Part shown: positions 17,698-25,829 of the stretch, one piece after another | Layout of the letters: every line of letters begins with the position of its first letter | Numbering within the stretch: the first letter of the stretch is position 1 | Assembly: GCA_023410645.1 (NCBI GenBank) | Contig: JAEYPQ010000023.1 | Coordinates: 62,001 to 126,000 of the forward strand | Reading direction: 5' to 3' | Length of the DNA stretch: 64,000 nucleotides | Source: Bacillota bacterium | GTDB taxonomy: Bacteria; Bacillota; Clostridia; TANB77; CAG-465 | Made by a program: the position numbers and the translations under genes | The notes under the pieces: generated by a model | Database searches by the model: none | What the model saw: only the letters and a program-made list of their open reading frames with translations | Told to the model about the DNA's origin: nothing

Positions 17698-17771
17698 AGG
17701 GGTATAGTTCATCGGTAGAATGATGGTCTCCAAAACCACAGAGGAGGGTTCGATTCCTTCTACCCCTGCCA
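17698..17771 (+). tRNA. tRNA-Trp (anticodon CCA)
   Basis: The 74-nt cloverleaf has acceptor AGGGGTA/TACCCCT, discriminator G, encoded CCA, and anticodon loop CTCCAAA. The anticodon stem ATGGT/ACCAC has an A-C mismatch at the 27-43 pair, and the D stem closes with a G-T pair. Confidence 0.96.
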
Positions 17772-17775
17772 ATAA

Positions 17776-17820
17776 AATAAACTCCCGTTAGATATTAATA
17801 TCTAGCGGGAGTTTATTTTT
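17776..17820 (+). terminator. Terminator of tRNA-Trp
   Basis: AAACTCCCG pairs with CGGGAGTTT around an inner TAGATAT/ATATCTA helix, followed by TATTTTT. Confidence 0.9.
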
Positions 17821-17860
17821 AATATTATAAAATTATATATTTATTTAATGTATAACATTT

Positions 17861-18388
17861 TTAAATACTATTATATTTTAGATCAATTATATTTATAGAA
17901 ATTTGTTTCATTAGTTCAATAAATATTTTACTGTTATCGTCAAAAATTAGTGAACTTTCAACTGTATTTAATGAAGTAGTAGCATATTTAGAATATATAA
18001 GTAGTTGATAAAAATCTAATTTTCTACCACTATCATTTCTGTAATAGTAAGTTATCTTAAAATAACTAAAATTAGTAAATAGTTCTACAAAATTTGATAT
18101 GTTCAAGTATTCTTTCCAATTTCTATCTTCAATATCAAATCTTATTACTATACCCAGTCTCTCAGTGTCAATACTTAATTTCTTTAGCAACGTGTAACCT
18201 AAAGAACTTGCCTTAATAAATTCTTCTATTTTTTGTTGGCAACAAATAGTTAACTTTTTGAAAATTTTATTCCGTTTTGTTTCTTTCTCCAAATTAGAAT
18301 AATTTAGAAGTATTTTTCTGATTTCATTACTTTTTAATATTTCTTCAAATATTTCCTCCTTTTCAGGTATTTTTGATATTGTAATCAC
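17861..18388 (-). CDS. Hypothetical protein, 175 aa
   Basis: I do not recognise this protein. It is soluble, rich in Lys/Ile/Asn, predicted mixed alpha/beta, with an adjacent Cys pair in KLTICCQQKIEEF and a Tyr-rich stretch KITYYYRNDSG. The GTG start at 18388 is supported by GGGAGGTGA 8 nt upstream; no other good start exists. It is downstream of, and on the same strand as, the unknown gene at 18499, and may share its transcript across the 110-nt gap. Confidence 0.75.
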   Translation of the reverse strand: MITISKIPEKEEIFEEILKSNEIRKILLNYSNLEKETKRNKIFKKLTICCQQKIEEFIKASSLGYTLLKKLSIDTERLGIVIRFDIEDRNWKEYLNISNFVELFTNFSYFKITYYYRNDSGRKLDFYQLLIYSKYATTSLNTVESSLIFDDNSKIFIELMKQISINIIDLKYNSI

Positions 18389-18498
18389 AAAAAATCACCT
18401 CCCATAAAACAGTGTCTAAATTATAACATAATTAACATAAAAATGCAATAGAAATGAAAAATAATTTAAATGTATAAAAATACATTTAAATTATTTAA

Positions 18499-19200
18499 TT
18501 ATCTTTCATTGTATTCTTTTTTTCTATAGTTACCATATTGTTTATAGTCTGTTGAATAAGTTCCACCATTTACGGCTTTTTTTAATCCGTCTCTAAAATC
18601 GTCCTTTATAAATTTTTTTGAATATGTGTGTTCTTCCCATTCCTTTTCAGTTTTAAAATATTCAGAATACATATCTTTTCTGCTATCTTTTAATGACAAT
18701 CCTAAGAATTTCAAATGACTTAAATCATCACTTCTGCTTACTGTTGCATTATGGTTGAAAGTATCGCTTTTTGATAATGGATTTACCAAAAGATCATAAC
18801 CCTCTTCAGTAAGATTAAAAAAATCTGACATCTTAGTTCCAATACCATTTAGAGTACTATTTATATTATTTTGTGAGTCAGTAACGTGATCTCCATTCCT
18901 TATATTATTTATTGATTCATTTATTGATTTTTTATCATCTTTACTTATTGTTCGTAACCATTCAATATAAGATGTTTTGTCTTTTTGATTAAGATCCTTT
19001 AATTCTCCTAAAACTATCTCATTAATAGCTTGTTCATCATTTTTTATTTCACCAGATTTATATCTTAAAGTTAATAATTCAACTGAATTTTTTCCCATAA
19101 GTTTAGAAGTCTCAAAATCTAATCTCATGCGTATGTTTCCAATAGATAAAATTTCATCTTTATTTTTATCATATAATATTTTGTTTGATTTTTCATACAT
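18499..19200 (-). CDS. Hypothetical protein, 233 aa
   Basis: No family is recognised. The protein is soluble, charged and mostly helical, with an N-terminal ILYDKNKDEILSIGNIRMRLDFETSKLMG segment and a C-terminal part rich in Tyr, Lys and Gly. There are no cysteines and no export signal. ATG 19200 follows AGAGGTGA; a GTG three codons upstream overlaps that RBS. It is transcribed away from hisS. The low complexity and lack of a recognisable fold suggest an accessory gene. Confidence 0.75.
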   Translation of the reverse strand: MYEKSNKILYDKNKDEILSIGNIRMRLDFETSKLMGKNSVELLTLRYKSGEIKNDEQAINEIVLGELKDLNQKDKTSYIEWLRTISKDDKKSINESINNIRNGDHVTDSQNNINSTLNGIGTKMSDFFNLTEEGYDLLVNPLSKSDTFNHNATVSRSDDLSHLKFLGLSLKDSRKDMYSEYFKTEKEWEEHTYSKKFIKDDFRDGLKKAVNGGTYSTDYKQYGNYRKKEYNER

Positions 19201-19341
19201 ATAAATCACCTCTAAATAATTTTATTTAATCATAATAAATAAAATTATTCAATAAAAAAATAATAAAAAATGATAAAATATGTATAAAAATGTAGAAATA
19301 TAATGTATAATCATATATTATATAGCTAGATTATAATTTTA

Positions 19342-19370
19342 TTGCATATATACTGCATTTATGGTATAAT
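19342..19370 (+). promoter_or_regulatory. Promoter of hisS-aspS
   Basis: TTGCAT (19342-19347), 17-nt spacer ending in TGG, TATAAT (19365-19370). The start point would lie near 19377, only about 12 nt before the start codon, so no T-box leader is possible. Confidence 0.75.
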
Positions 19371-19388
19371 ACTTTAGAGGTGAGAAAT

Positions 19389-20657
19389 TTGAAAATTTCA
19401 AGACAAAAGGGAACAAAAGACATATTTTTTGATGAGATAAAAATATGGCAATATATTGAAAAAAATATTCGAGAAATATGTAGAGAATATAATATAAATG
19501 AAATTAGAACACCTGTATTTGAGGCAACTGAACTTTTTGCACGTGGAGTTGGTGATGAAACTGATGTTGTAAATAAAGAAATGTATACTTTTATAGATAA
19601 AGGAAATAGAAGCATAACTTTAAGACCAGAACTCACAGCAGGGGTTGTTAGAGCATATATTGAAAATGGACTTGGATCTAGTGTAAGTCCAATTAAACTA
19701 TGGTATACTGGAAGTATGTATAGATATGAAAAAATGCAAAAAGGTAGATATAGAGAATTTAGCCAGTTTGGTGTAGAAATATTTGGCAGCGATACATATC
19801 TTGCAGATATAGAAACTATATCTGTTTCATATGAACTATTTAAAAGGCTAAATTTAGCTGATAAAATTATTTTATCTATAAATTCAATAGGTTGTACAGA
19901 ATGTAGAGCAAATTATATAAAAGTATTAAAGAATTATCTTGCACCTCAATATGATGAAATGTGTGATACTTGTAAAGTTAGATATGAGAAAAATCCAATG
20001 AGAATTATAGATTGCAAAGAAGAAAAGTGTAAAGAAAGAAATAAAAATATTCCAATGATTACAGATTATTTATGTGATGATTGCAAAAAAGACTTTGAAA
20101 ATTTACAAATAATGTTAAATGATTTAAAGATTCCATATGTAGTGGATAAAACTATTGTTAGAGGGCTTGATTACTACAATAAAACTGTGTATGAATATAC
20201 TTCTAAGGACTTAGGACTTGCAGCAGGAGGCGGAGGAAGATACGATAAATTAGTATCTGTGCTTGGTGGGGCAGATACACCAGCTGTTGGCTTTGGACTT
20301 GGAATTGACAGAATTGCACTGTTGCTTAAGGAATATAACTTACTAGTAGAAGATAATTCAGGAGTAGATATATATTTTGCGGTAATTGATAATAATGCAT
20401 ATGCAAAATGCAAAAATATAGTTACTGAACTAAGAAGTAATGGGTATGTTGTTGATATTGATATATCGGGTAGAAGCTTTAAATCACAATTAAAATATGC
20501 TGACAAAATTGGCGCAACTTATGTTTGTATAATAGGTGAAGAAGAATTTAATAATAATGTTTGCATTGTTAAAAATATGGAAATAGGATTACAGAAAAAA
20601 GTTAATTTTGATAAAGATAGTATAAAAGAGATAATTGATAAGGGAATAGGTGAATAA
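19389..20657 (+). CDS. hisS: Histidyl-tRNA synthetase
   Basis: The 422-residue class II synthetase has KISRQKGTKDIFF at the N-terminus, motif 2 in YRYEKMQKGRYREFSQFGVE, the HisA signature RGLDYYNKTVYEY, motif 3 GFGLGIDRIALL, and a C-terminal anticodon-binding domain. It charges tRNA-His. I take TTG 19389 as the start, because GTG 19380 is part of the TAGAGG site. Four cysteines in CTECRAN and CDTCKVRYE form a possible zinc knuckle seen in clostridial HisRS. The aspS start codon follows the stop at once. Confidence 0.95.
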   Translation: MKISRQKGTKDIFFDEIKIWQYIEKNIREICREYNINEIRTPVFEATELFARGVGDETDVVNKEMYTFIDKGNRSITLRPELTAGVVRAYIENGLGSSVSPIKLWYTGSMYRYEKMQKGRYREFSQFGVEIFGSDTYLADIETISVSYELFKRLNLADKIILSINSIGCTECRANYIKVLKNYLAPQYDEMCDTCKVRYEKNPMRIIDCKEEKCKERNKNIPMITDYLCDDCKKDFENLQIMLNDLKIPYVVDKTIVRGLDYYNKTVYEYTSKDLGLAAGGGGRYDKLVSVLGGADTPAVGFGLGIDRIALLLKEYNLLVEDNSGVDIYFAVIDNNAYAKCKNIVTELRSNGYVVDIDISGRSFKSQLKYADKIGATYVCIIGEEEFNNNVCIVKNMEIGLQKKVNFDKDSIKEIIDKGIGE

Positions 20658-20658
20658 T

Positions 20659-22428
20659 ATGCATAAATATAGAACATATAAATGTAGTGAACTAGATTTG
20701 GTTAATGTAGATGAAAAAGTTAGATTATCTGGATTCGTAAAAACAATTAGAGATCTCGGATCTGTTATGTTTGTGGATTTAAGAGATCATTATGGTGTAA
20801 CTCAATTAGTTACAAATGATACTGAAATATTAGAAGAAATTAGAAAAATTCCAGTAGAATCTACTATTTGTGTAGATGGTCTTGTACTTAGAAGAGATGA
20901 AAATACAATAAATGAAAATATATCGACTGGTAAAATAGAAGTAAGAATTGAGAAAATTGAAGTACTTGGAAGATCAAAGTCAACATTACCATTTAGGGTT
21001 GAAGATAGCAGAAATGTAAGGGAAGATTTAAGACTTGAATATAGATTTTTAGATTTAAGAAATGAAGATATTCATAGAAAAATTGTATTTAGATCTAAAG
21101 TACTTAAGACTTTAAGAGATAAAATGGATGGTCTTGGATTTGTTGAAATACAAACTCCAATTCTTGCTAATTCTTCACCTGAAGGTGCAAGAGATTTTCT
21201 TGTTCCAAGTAGATTACATCCGGGAGAATTCTATGCTCTTCCACAAGCGCCACAACAATTTAAACAGTTACTTATGATATCTGGATTTGATAAATATTAT
21301 CAAATTGCTCCTTGTTTTAGAGATGAAGATCCAAGAGCTGATAGATCACCAGGTGAATTTTATCAACTTGACTTTGAAATGTCATTTGCTACTCAAGATG
21401 ATGTTTTAGCGATGCTTGAAACTGTTGTTGGTTCAACATTCAAAGAACTTTCAACTAAGAAAGTTACTGAAGCACCATTTATAAGAATACCATATAAAGA
21501 AGCAATGGATAAATATGGTTCAGACAAGCCAGATTTAAGAAATCCTCTTGTTATAAATGATGTAACTAAAGTTTTTGAAGGAACTGACTTTAAAGTATTT
21601 CAAAATAAAACTATAAAAGCTATAAAAATTGATGCAAAAGATGTAAGTAGAAAATTCTTTGATTCTATGGGAGAATTTGCGGTAAATGATCTTGGACTTA
21701 AGGGTCTTGCATGGACAAAAGTTTCTGAAGACATGGAAATTAGTGGGCCAATTGCTAAATTTGTTACTGGTTCAGTTTTAGATGGTTTAGTATCAATACT
21801 TGATTTAAAACCAAATGATGCAGTTTTCTTTATTGCAGATGAATATTTAAAAGCTTGTAAAACAGCTGGAGATATTAGAATTGAACTTGGTAAAAGATTA
21901 GATTTAATTGAAAAAGATATATATAAATTCTGTTTTATAGTGGATTTTCCAATGTATGAGTTAAATGAAGATGGTAAAATAGAATTTAGTCATAATCCTT
22001 TCTCAATGCCTCAAGGTGGACTAGATTCATTAGAAAATATGAATCCACTTGATATACTTGCACATCAATATGATCTAGTATGTAATGGATATGAACTTGC
22101 TTCAGGAGCAGTAAGAAATCATGAAATTGATGTAATGGTTAAAGCTTTTGAAATAGCTGGATACACTAGAGAGGAAGTTGAAAGTAGATTTGGTTCATTA
22201 TTTACTGCATTCCAATTTGGTGCACCACCACATGCTGGAGCAGCACCTGGAATAGATAGAATGATTATGTTACTTTTAGATGAAAGCAATATTCGTGAAG
22301 TTATTGCATTTCCTAAAAATAGTAAAGCACGTGATCTTTTAATGAAAGCTCCATCTGTTGTAAACAAACAACAATTAGATGACGTACATATACAAGTTAT
22401 AAAGAAAGATAAAGAAAATAAAGTATAA
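20659..22428 (+). CDS. aspS: Aspartyl-tRNA synthetase
   Basis: The 589-residue class IIb enzyme has an N-terminal OB domain (VRLSGFVKTIRDLGSVMFVDLRD), motif 1, motif 2 FRDEDPRADRSPGEFYQLDFEM, a bacterial insertion domain and motif 3 GAAPGIDRMIMLLL. It charges tRNA-Asp. The motif 2 region carries the SPGEFYQLDFEMSF form together with SRLHPGEFYALPQAPQQF, unlike the RQPEFTQIDIEMSF form of most Bacillota. The start is ATG 20659 after AGGTGA; GTG 20650 is less likely. Co-transcribed with hisS. Confidence 0.97.
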   Translation: MHKYRTYKCSELDLVNVDEKVRLSGFVKTIRDLGSVMFVDLRDHYGVTQLVTNDTEILEEIRKIPVESTICVDGLVLRRDENTINENISTGKIEVRIEKIEVLGRSKSTLPFRVEDSRNVREDLRLEYRFLDLRNEDIHRKIVFRSKVLKTLRDKMDGLGFVEIQTPILANSSPEGARDFLVPSRLHPGEFYALPQAPQQFKQLLMISGFDKYYQIAPCFRDEDPRADRSPGEFYQLDFEMSFATQDDVLAMLETVVGSTFKELSTKKVTEAPFIRIPYKEAMDKYGSDKPDLRNPLVINDVTKVFEGTDFKVFQNKTIKAIKIDAKDVSRKFFDSMGEFAVNDLGLKGLAWTKVSEDMEISGPIAKFVTGSVLDGLVSILDLKPNDAVFFIADEYLKACKTAGDIRIELGKRLDLIEKDIYKFCFIVDFPMYELNEDGKIEFSHNPFSMPQGGLDSLENMNPLDILAHQYDLVCNGYELASGAVRNHEIDVMVKAFEIAGYTREEVESRFGSLFTAFQFGAPPHAGAAPGIDRMIMLLLDESNIREVIAFPKNSKARDLLMKAPSVVNKQQLDDVHIQVIKKDKENKV

Positions 22429-22483
22429 AATTTACTAAAGTGAAAAATATATTATAAAGTAAACTTAAGAAAAGGTGGATATA

Positions 22484-23455
22484 ATGAAAGTTTCAATATT
22501 AGGACTTGGTGCATATGGAATTGCACTTGCAAAAGCATTTTATAAAAATGATAATAAGGTATATATGTGGAGTAAGTTTGAAGATGAGGTACAAACTGTA
22601 CTTATGAAAAGAGAAAATCAAAGATTGCTTCCAGGTGTAAAGATACCAGATGAGGTGCAAATTTCATCTAATTTAAAAGAATGTGTAGAAAAATCAAAAA
22701 TAATTGTTATTGCAGTTCCATCAAGTTCAGTTAGAGAAGTTGCAAAAGCCTTATCTTCTGTTATAACAGAAGAACAAGTAATTTGTATTGTATCTAAAGG
22801 AATAGAATCAAAAACTAATAAACTTATGAGTCAAATAGTTTTTGAAGAAACATCAAGTAAAAATATCTGCTTTTTATCTGGTCCATCTTTTGCAAAAGAT
22901 CTTGCAGAAGAGTCAGAACAAGGTTTTGTTGTAGCTTCAAATGAAGAATCTGCAAATCTCTTAGTTAAAGTATCTTTAGAAAATGAATTTATAGTTATAA
23001 ATACAACTAAAGATATTATAGGCGTACAGCTTGCGGCTTCTGTAAAAAACGTGTTTGCAATTTTACTTGGCATATGTGATGGTCAAAAATTAAGTGAATC
23101 TACTAGAGCAGCAATTCTTACTTGTATAGTAAATGATTTAAGAAAAGTAATTGAACTTCTTGGTGGGAAAGAACAGACTACATTTTCTTATGCTGGAATT
23201 GGTGATTTACTTTTAACTTCAATGAGTGATAAAAGTAGAAATTATACTTTAGGAAAGCACATTGGTGAAGGATTGAAACTAAAAGAAGCATTAGATAAAA
23301 TGGAAAGTAAAACAGTAGAAGGGGTATTAACTTTAAAGGCTTTACATGGTATACTAAGTAAAAAAGAAATAAATATAAAGTCTATAACATTAATTTATGA
23401 AATGTTATATGGAAGTGTTAAAGAAAAAAATATATTAAGAAATATAAAAAATTAA
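22484..23455 (+). CDS. gpsA: Glycerol-3-phosphate dehydrogenase [NAD(P)+]
   Basis: The 323-residue cytosolic enzyme reduces dihydroxyacetone phosphate to sn-glycerol-3-phosphate for phospholipid synthesis. Visible motifs are the nucleotide-binding GLGAYGIALA (family: GAGxWGTALA), CIVSKGIE, FLSGPSFAKDLAE, the catalytic Lys in ASVKNVFAI, and GIGDLLLTSMSDKSRN. The Tyr in GAYG replaces the usual Trp. ATG 22484 follows AAAGGTGG; the GTG at 22475 is inside the RBS. It lies between aspS and the O-methyltransferase on the same strand. Confidence 0.9.
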   Translation: MKVSILGLGAYGIALAKAFYKNDNKVYMWSKFEDEVQTVLMKRENQRLLPGVKIPDEVQISSNLKECVEKSKIIVIAVPSSSVREVAKALSSVITEEQVICIVSKGIESKTNKLMSQIVFEETSSKNICFLSGPSFAKDLAEESEQGFVVASNEESANLLVKVSLENEFIVINTTKDIIGVQLAASVKNVFAILLGICDGQKLSESTRAAILTCIVNDLRKVIELLGGKEQTTFSYAGIGDLLLTSMSDKSRNYTLGKHIGEGLKLKEALDKMESKTVEGVLTLKALHGILSKKEINIKSITLIYEMLYGSVKEKNILRNIKN

Positions 23456-23466
23456 GGAAGGTAATA

Positions 23467-24072
23467 ATGGATAAGCAAGAGAAATTAAACGATATAAAAA
23501 GACAAGCTTTAGAAAATCATGTACCAATACTACAAGATGTATCACTTGATTTTATACAAATGATACTTAGTGTAAAAAGACCAAATAAAATTCTTGAACT
23601 TGGTACAGCTGTTGGTTATTCAGCAATAAATTTTTCAAAATATTTAAGTGGTAAGGATTGTAAAATTAAAACAATAGAAATAAATGAAAAAATGTATAAT
23701 CAAGCAATAAATAATATAAAAGAGATGGAATTAGAAGATAAAATTGAGGTTATATTTGCAGATGCTACTGAATATTTACCAACTATTGATGAAAATATAG
23801 AAAAATTTGATGTTATATTTATTGATGCAGCAAAAGGACAATATCCAAAATTTCTAGATAATGCACTTCGTCTTATAAATGACAATGGAATAATAATTGC
23901 AGATAATGTGTTATTTAAAGGTAGAGTAATGTCTGATTATAATGAACATAGAAATAGAACTGCAGTAAATAGGCTTAGAAGTTATATAAAAACAATTAAT
24001 GAAAATGAAATACTAGATTCTCATGTATTTGATATAGGTGATGGAATAGCGGTAAGTGTAATAAAAAGATAA
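23467..24072 (+). CDS. O-methyltransferase, TrmR-like
   Basis: This 201-residue SAM-dependent enzyme belongs to methyltransferase family 3. The SAM loop is LELGTAVGYSAINF, followed by KTIEINEKM and the metal/substrate region VIFIDAAKGQYPKFL and IIADNVLFKGRV. In Bacillus the homologue TrmR (YrrM) methylates 5-hydroxyuridine at the tRNA wobble position; that role fits the length but is inferred. ATG 23467 follows AAGGAAGG, 11 nt after gpsA. The terminator overlaps its stop codon. Confidence 0.85.
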   Translation: MDKQEKLNDIKRQALENHVPILQDVSLDFIQMILSVKRPNKILELGTAVGYSAINFSKYLSGKDCKIKTIEINEKMYNQAINNIKEMELEDKIEVIFADATEYLPTIDENIEKFDVIFIDAAKGQYPKFLDNALRLINDNGIIIADNVLFKGRVMSDYNEHRNRTAVNRLRSYIKTINENEILDSHVFDIGDGIAVSVIKR

Positions 24073-24093
24073 GCAGTATGCTTATCTTTTTTT
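24064..24093 (+). terminator. Terminator of the hisS-aspS-gpsA unit
   Basis: AAAAGATAAGCA pairs perfectly with TGCTTATCTTTT around GTA; the stem includes the last codons and stop of the O-methyltransferase gene. Confidence 0.9.
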
Positions 24094-24097
24094 ATAC

Positions 24098-24124
24098 AAA
24101 AAAAGTCTAACCATAAGGTTAGAC
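24098..24124 (-). terminator. Terminator of the minus-strand gene at 24133
   Basis: GTCTAACC/GGTTAGAC hairpin (24105-24124), followed on the minus strand by seven T's. Confidence 0.85.
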
Positions 24125-24132
24125 AAAATTAA

Positions 24133-24447
24133 TTATACTAATAATAAAGTACGTTTATTTTTTCGAGCTTCTTCTGAATTTTTTAAATCCATTTCAATAA
24201 CACAATCACTTTTTTTACAATCCTTCAAATTATTAATATGAGTAATTTCACCATATACATTGTATATACTTGGAATGTAATAGTTAGGTACTGTTATAAT
24301 AATTTTCATTGATTCAGGTTGATTGTTAAAAGAAATAACTTCATTGATACCATTTTTTGATAATCTTTCTTTTATTTTCTTTTGCTCCTTTATATAAAGC
24401 GATATGTCATAAAATTTAAAAGTTACAATAGTCATTTTAACTTCCAT
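24133..24447 (-). CDS. Hypothetical protein, about 100 aa
   Basis: I do not recognise this small soluble protein. It begins with MTIVTFKFYDISLYIKEQKK, has a strand-rich middle (MKIIITVPNYY, IYNVYGEITHI), a CKKSDC pair near the end and a basic tail. Two starts are possible: ATG 24447 behind AAAGGGG, or the ATG four codons later (24435) behind GGAAG. It has its own terminator. The 340-bp stretch on its upstream side holds no other convincing gene. Confidence 0.65.
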   Translation of the reverse strand: MEVKMTIVTFKFYDISLYIKEQKKIKERLSKNGINEVISFNNQPESMKIIITVPNYYIPSIYNVYGEITHINNLKDCKKSDCVIEMDLKNSEEARKNKRTLLLV

Positions 24448-24545
24448 TTGTGAAAACCCCTTTCTTAATATTATTTATATTAGTTTCAGTTAAATTAGTT
24501 AATTTAAGAGGAACATGGGAAAAAATATTTATTTTTCCGCACAAA

Positions 24546-24602
24546 AATATCCTCATACAAAAAGTTTTGAAAAACTTTCAAGACTCCTTGTATGAAGATA
24601 TT
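24546..24602. repeat. Long imperfect hairpin in a 340-bp gap
   Basis: Within the gene-poor stretch 24448-24787, AATATCCTCATACAA (24546-24560) pairs with TTGTATGAAGATATT (24588-24602), and a second hairpin AAAGTTTT/AAAACTTT (24561-24578) sits inside. A 69-codon frame crosses it but has no RBS and a composition unlike a gene. It may be a small RNA or a relic of a small mobile element. Confidence 0.5.
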
Positions 24603-24736
24603 CATATAAGTGTACCAAATGGCTGTGCAGCTCGTATAAATACTTATGCACACTCTTGATATGTCATTATTTTAACACAATATGTTTATAATGTCAATAC
24701 TTTAATTACTTTTTAGTTATAAATTTCTATTTTTGT

Positions 24737-24764
24737 TTGCAAAATCAACATTTTATGGTATAAT
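24737..24764 (+). promoter_or_regulatory. Promoter of the gene at 24788
   Basis: TTGCAA (24737-24742), 16-nt spacer ending TGG, TATAAT (24759-24764). Confidence 0.7.
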
Positions 24765-24787
24765 AAATATGATTTGAGGTGGTTTCA

Positions 24788-25663
24788 ATGAGAAAGAAAT
24801 TTATAACAACAGTAATAGTAATATCTACTATTATTATATGTATTTCACTTGGATATATTACACTTAATTTAAAAAATAATAATCAAAATAATACAAATAA
24901 TCAAAATGATCAAGATAATAATGTTAGTGGTAATAATAATGAAAATATAGAACCAGTAAACAATAACGATGATATTAAACAGGTAGTAGTAAATAGTAAA
25001 ATTGGAAATGAACTTACTGCTATGCTAGATGTTAACCAGATTTATTCAACTAATTTATATAACGAGTTAGAAAAAAATGGTATGAGTGAAAAGTATAAAA
25101 GAATGTTTACTTTTAGCAAAATTAATTTTGAAACTGAGTATAGTGATATGTTAAGAATAGCGGAAAATTATGCTGGATATTTTATAACAGTTAAAGATTT
25201 AGAAACAGTAATGAAAGAATATTTCTTAGATACAAGTAATATAACTCATGGTAATTTATTTGATGATGAACAATCTTATGATGCTCAAAATAACAGATAC
25301 ATTATATTACCGATGGGGTTTGCAGGTAGTGATTTGTATTATGTTACTGAAATACCATATAAAATTGAAGAGAAAACTGATAAATACTATGTATATATGT
25401 ATAGATTATATATAACAAGATTTACAGAGGATGAATCTGAATCAGGGGTTCCAAAATATGTTTTATATTATGATAATGAAAGAAAATTACAAGCATATGA
25501 AACAACTGAGGAATTGATGGAAGATAAGGATAAACAAACAAGCATTATAAATCAAGCTATAGATAGTTCAAAAATTAGTAAGGATAATTTATTAAAAGTT
25601 GTTTATGAGATAACGAAAAAAGGAACTAAGAATTTAATATCTAATTATAATGTTATTAAATAA
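24788..25663 (+). CDS. Membrane-anchored extracytoplasmic protein, 291 aa
   Basis: The protein begins RKKFITT and a single membrane helix (VIVISTIIICISLGYITL), then an Asn/Gln/Asp-rich linker of about 45 residues, and a globular domain of about 220 residues that includes YIILPMGFAGSDLYYVTEIPYKIEEKTDKYYVY. I know no family for it. The linker suggests the domain is held away from the membrane in or beyond the wall. ATG 24788 follows TGAGGTGG. It precedes the prepilin-like gene at 25830 and may belong to the same surface-protein group, but the 166-nt gap argues for separate transcription. Confidence 0.8.
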   Translation: MRKKFITTVIVISTIIICISLGYITLNLKNNNQNNTNNQNDQDNNVSGNNNENIEPVNNNDDIKQVVVNSKIGNELTAMLDVNQIYSTNLYNELEKNGMSEKYKRMFTFSKINFETEYSDMLRIAENYAGYFITVKDLETVMKEYFLDTSNITHGNLFDDEQSYDAQNNRYIILPMGFAGSDLYYVTEIPYKIEEKTDKYYVYMYRLYITRFTEDESESGVPKYVLYYDNERKLQAYETTEELMEDKDKQTSIINQAIDSSKISKDNLLKVVYEITKKGTKNLISNYNVIK

Positions 25664-25829
25664 AAATAATTATAAAGTTAGAAATAATAACATTAAATAT
25701 TTAGTTATAATTAATTTCAAAAATATTTATAAATTATAAAATTCCTATAAAATAAATATACTAATATTTATAATGATAAGAAATGTATATTCAAGCAAGT
25801 CTAAAAAATTTTAAAGGAAGGAATTACAA

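Noticed and set aside
19210..19388. A T-box riboswitch before hisS-aspS
   Set aside because: The promoter -10 ends only 18 nt before the start codon, leaving no room for a leader.
24450..24659. A 69-codon open frame on the plus strand
   Set aside because: It has no RBS, runs through a long hairpin and encodes no recognisable or natural-looking protein.
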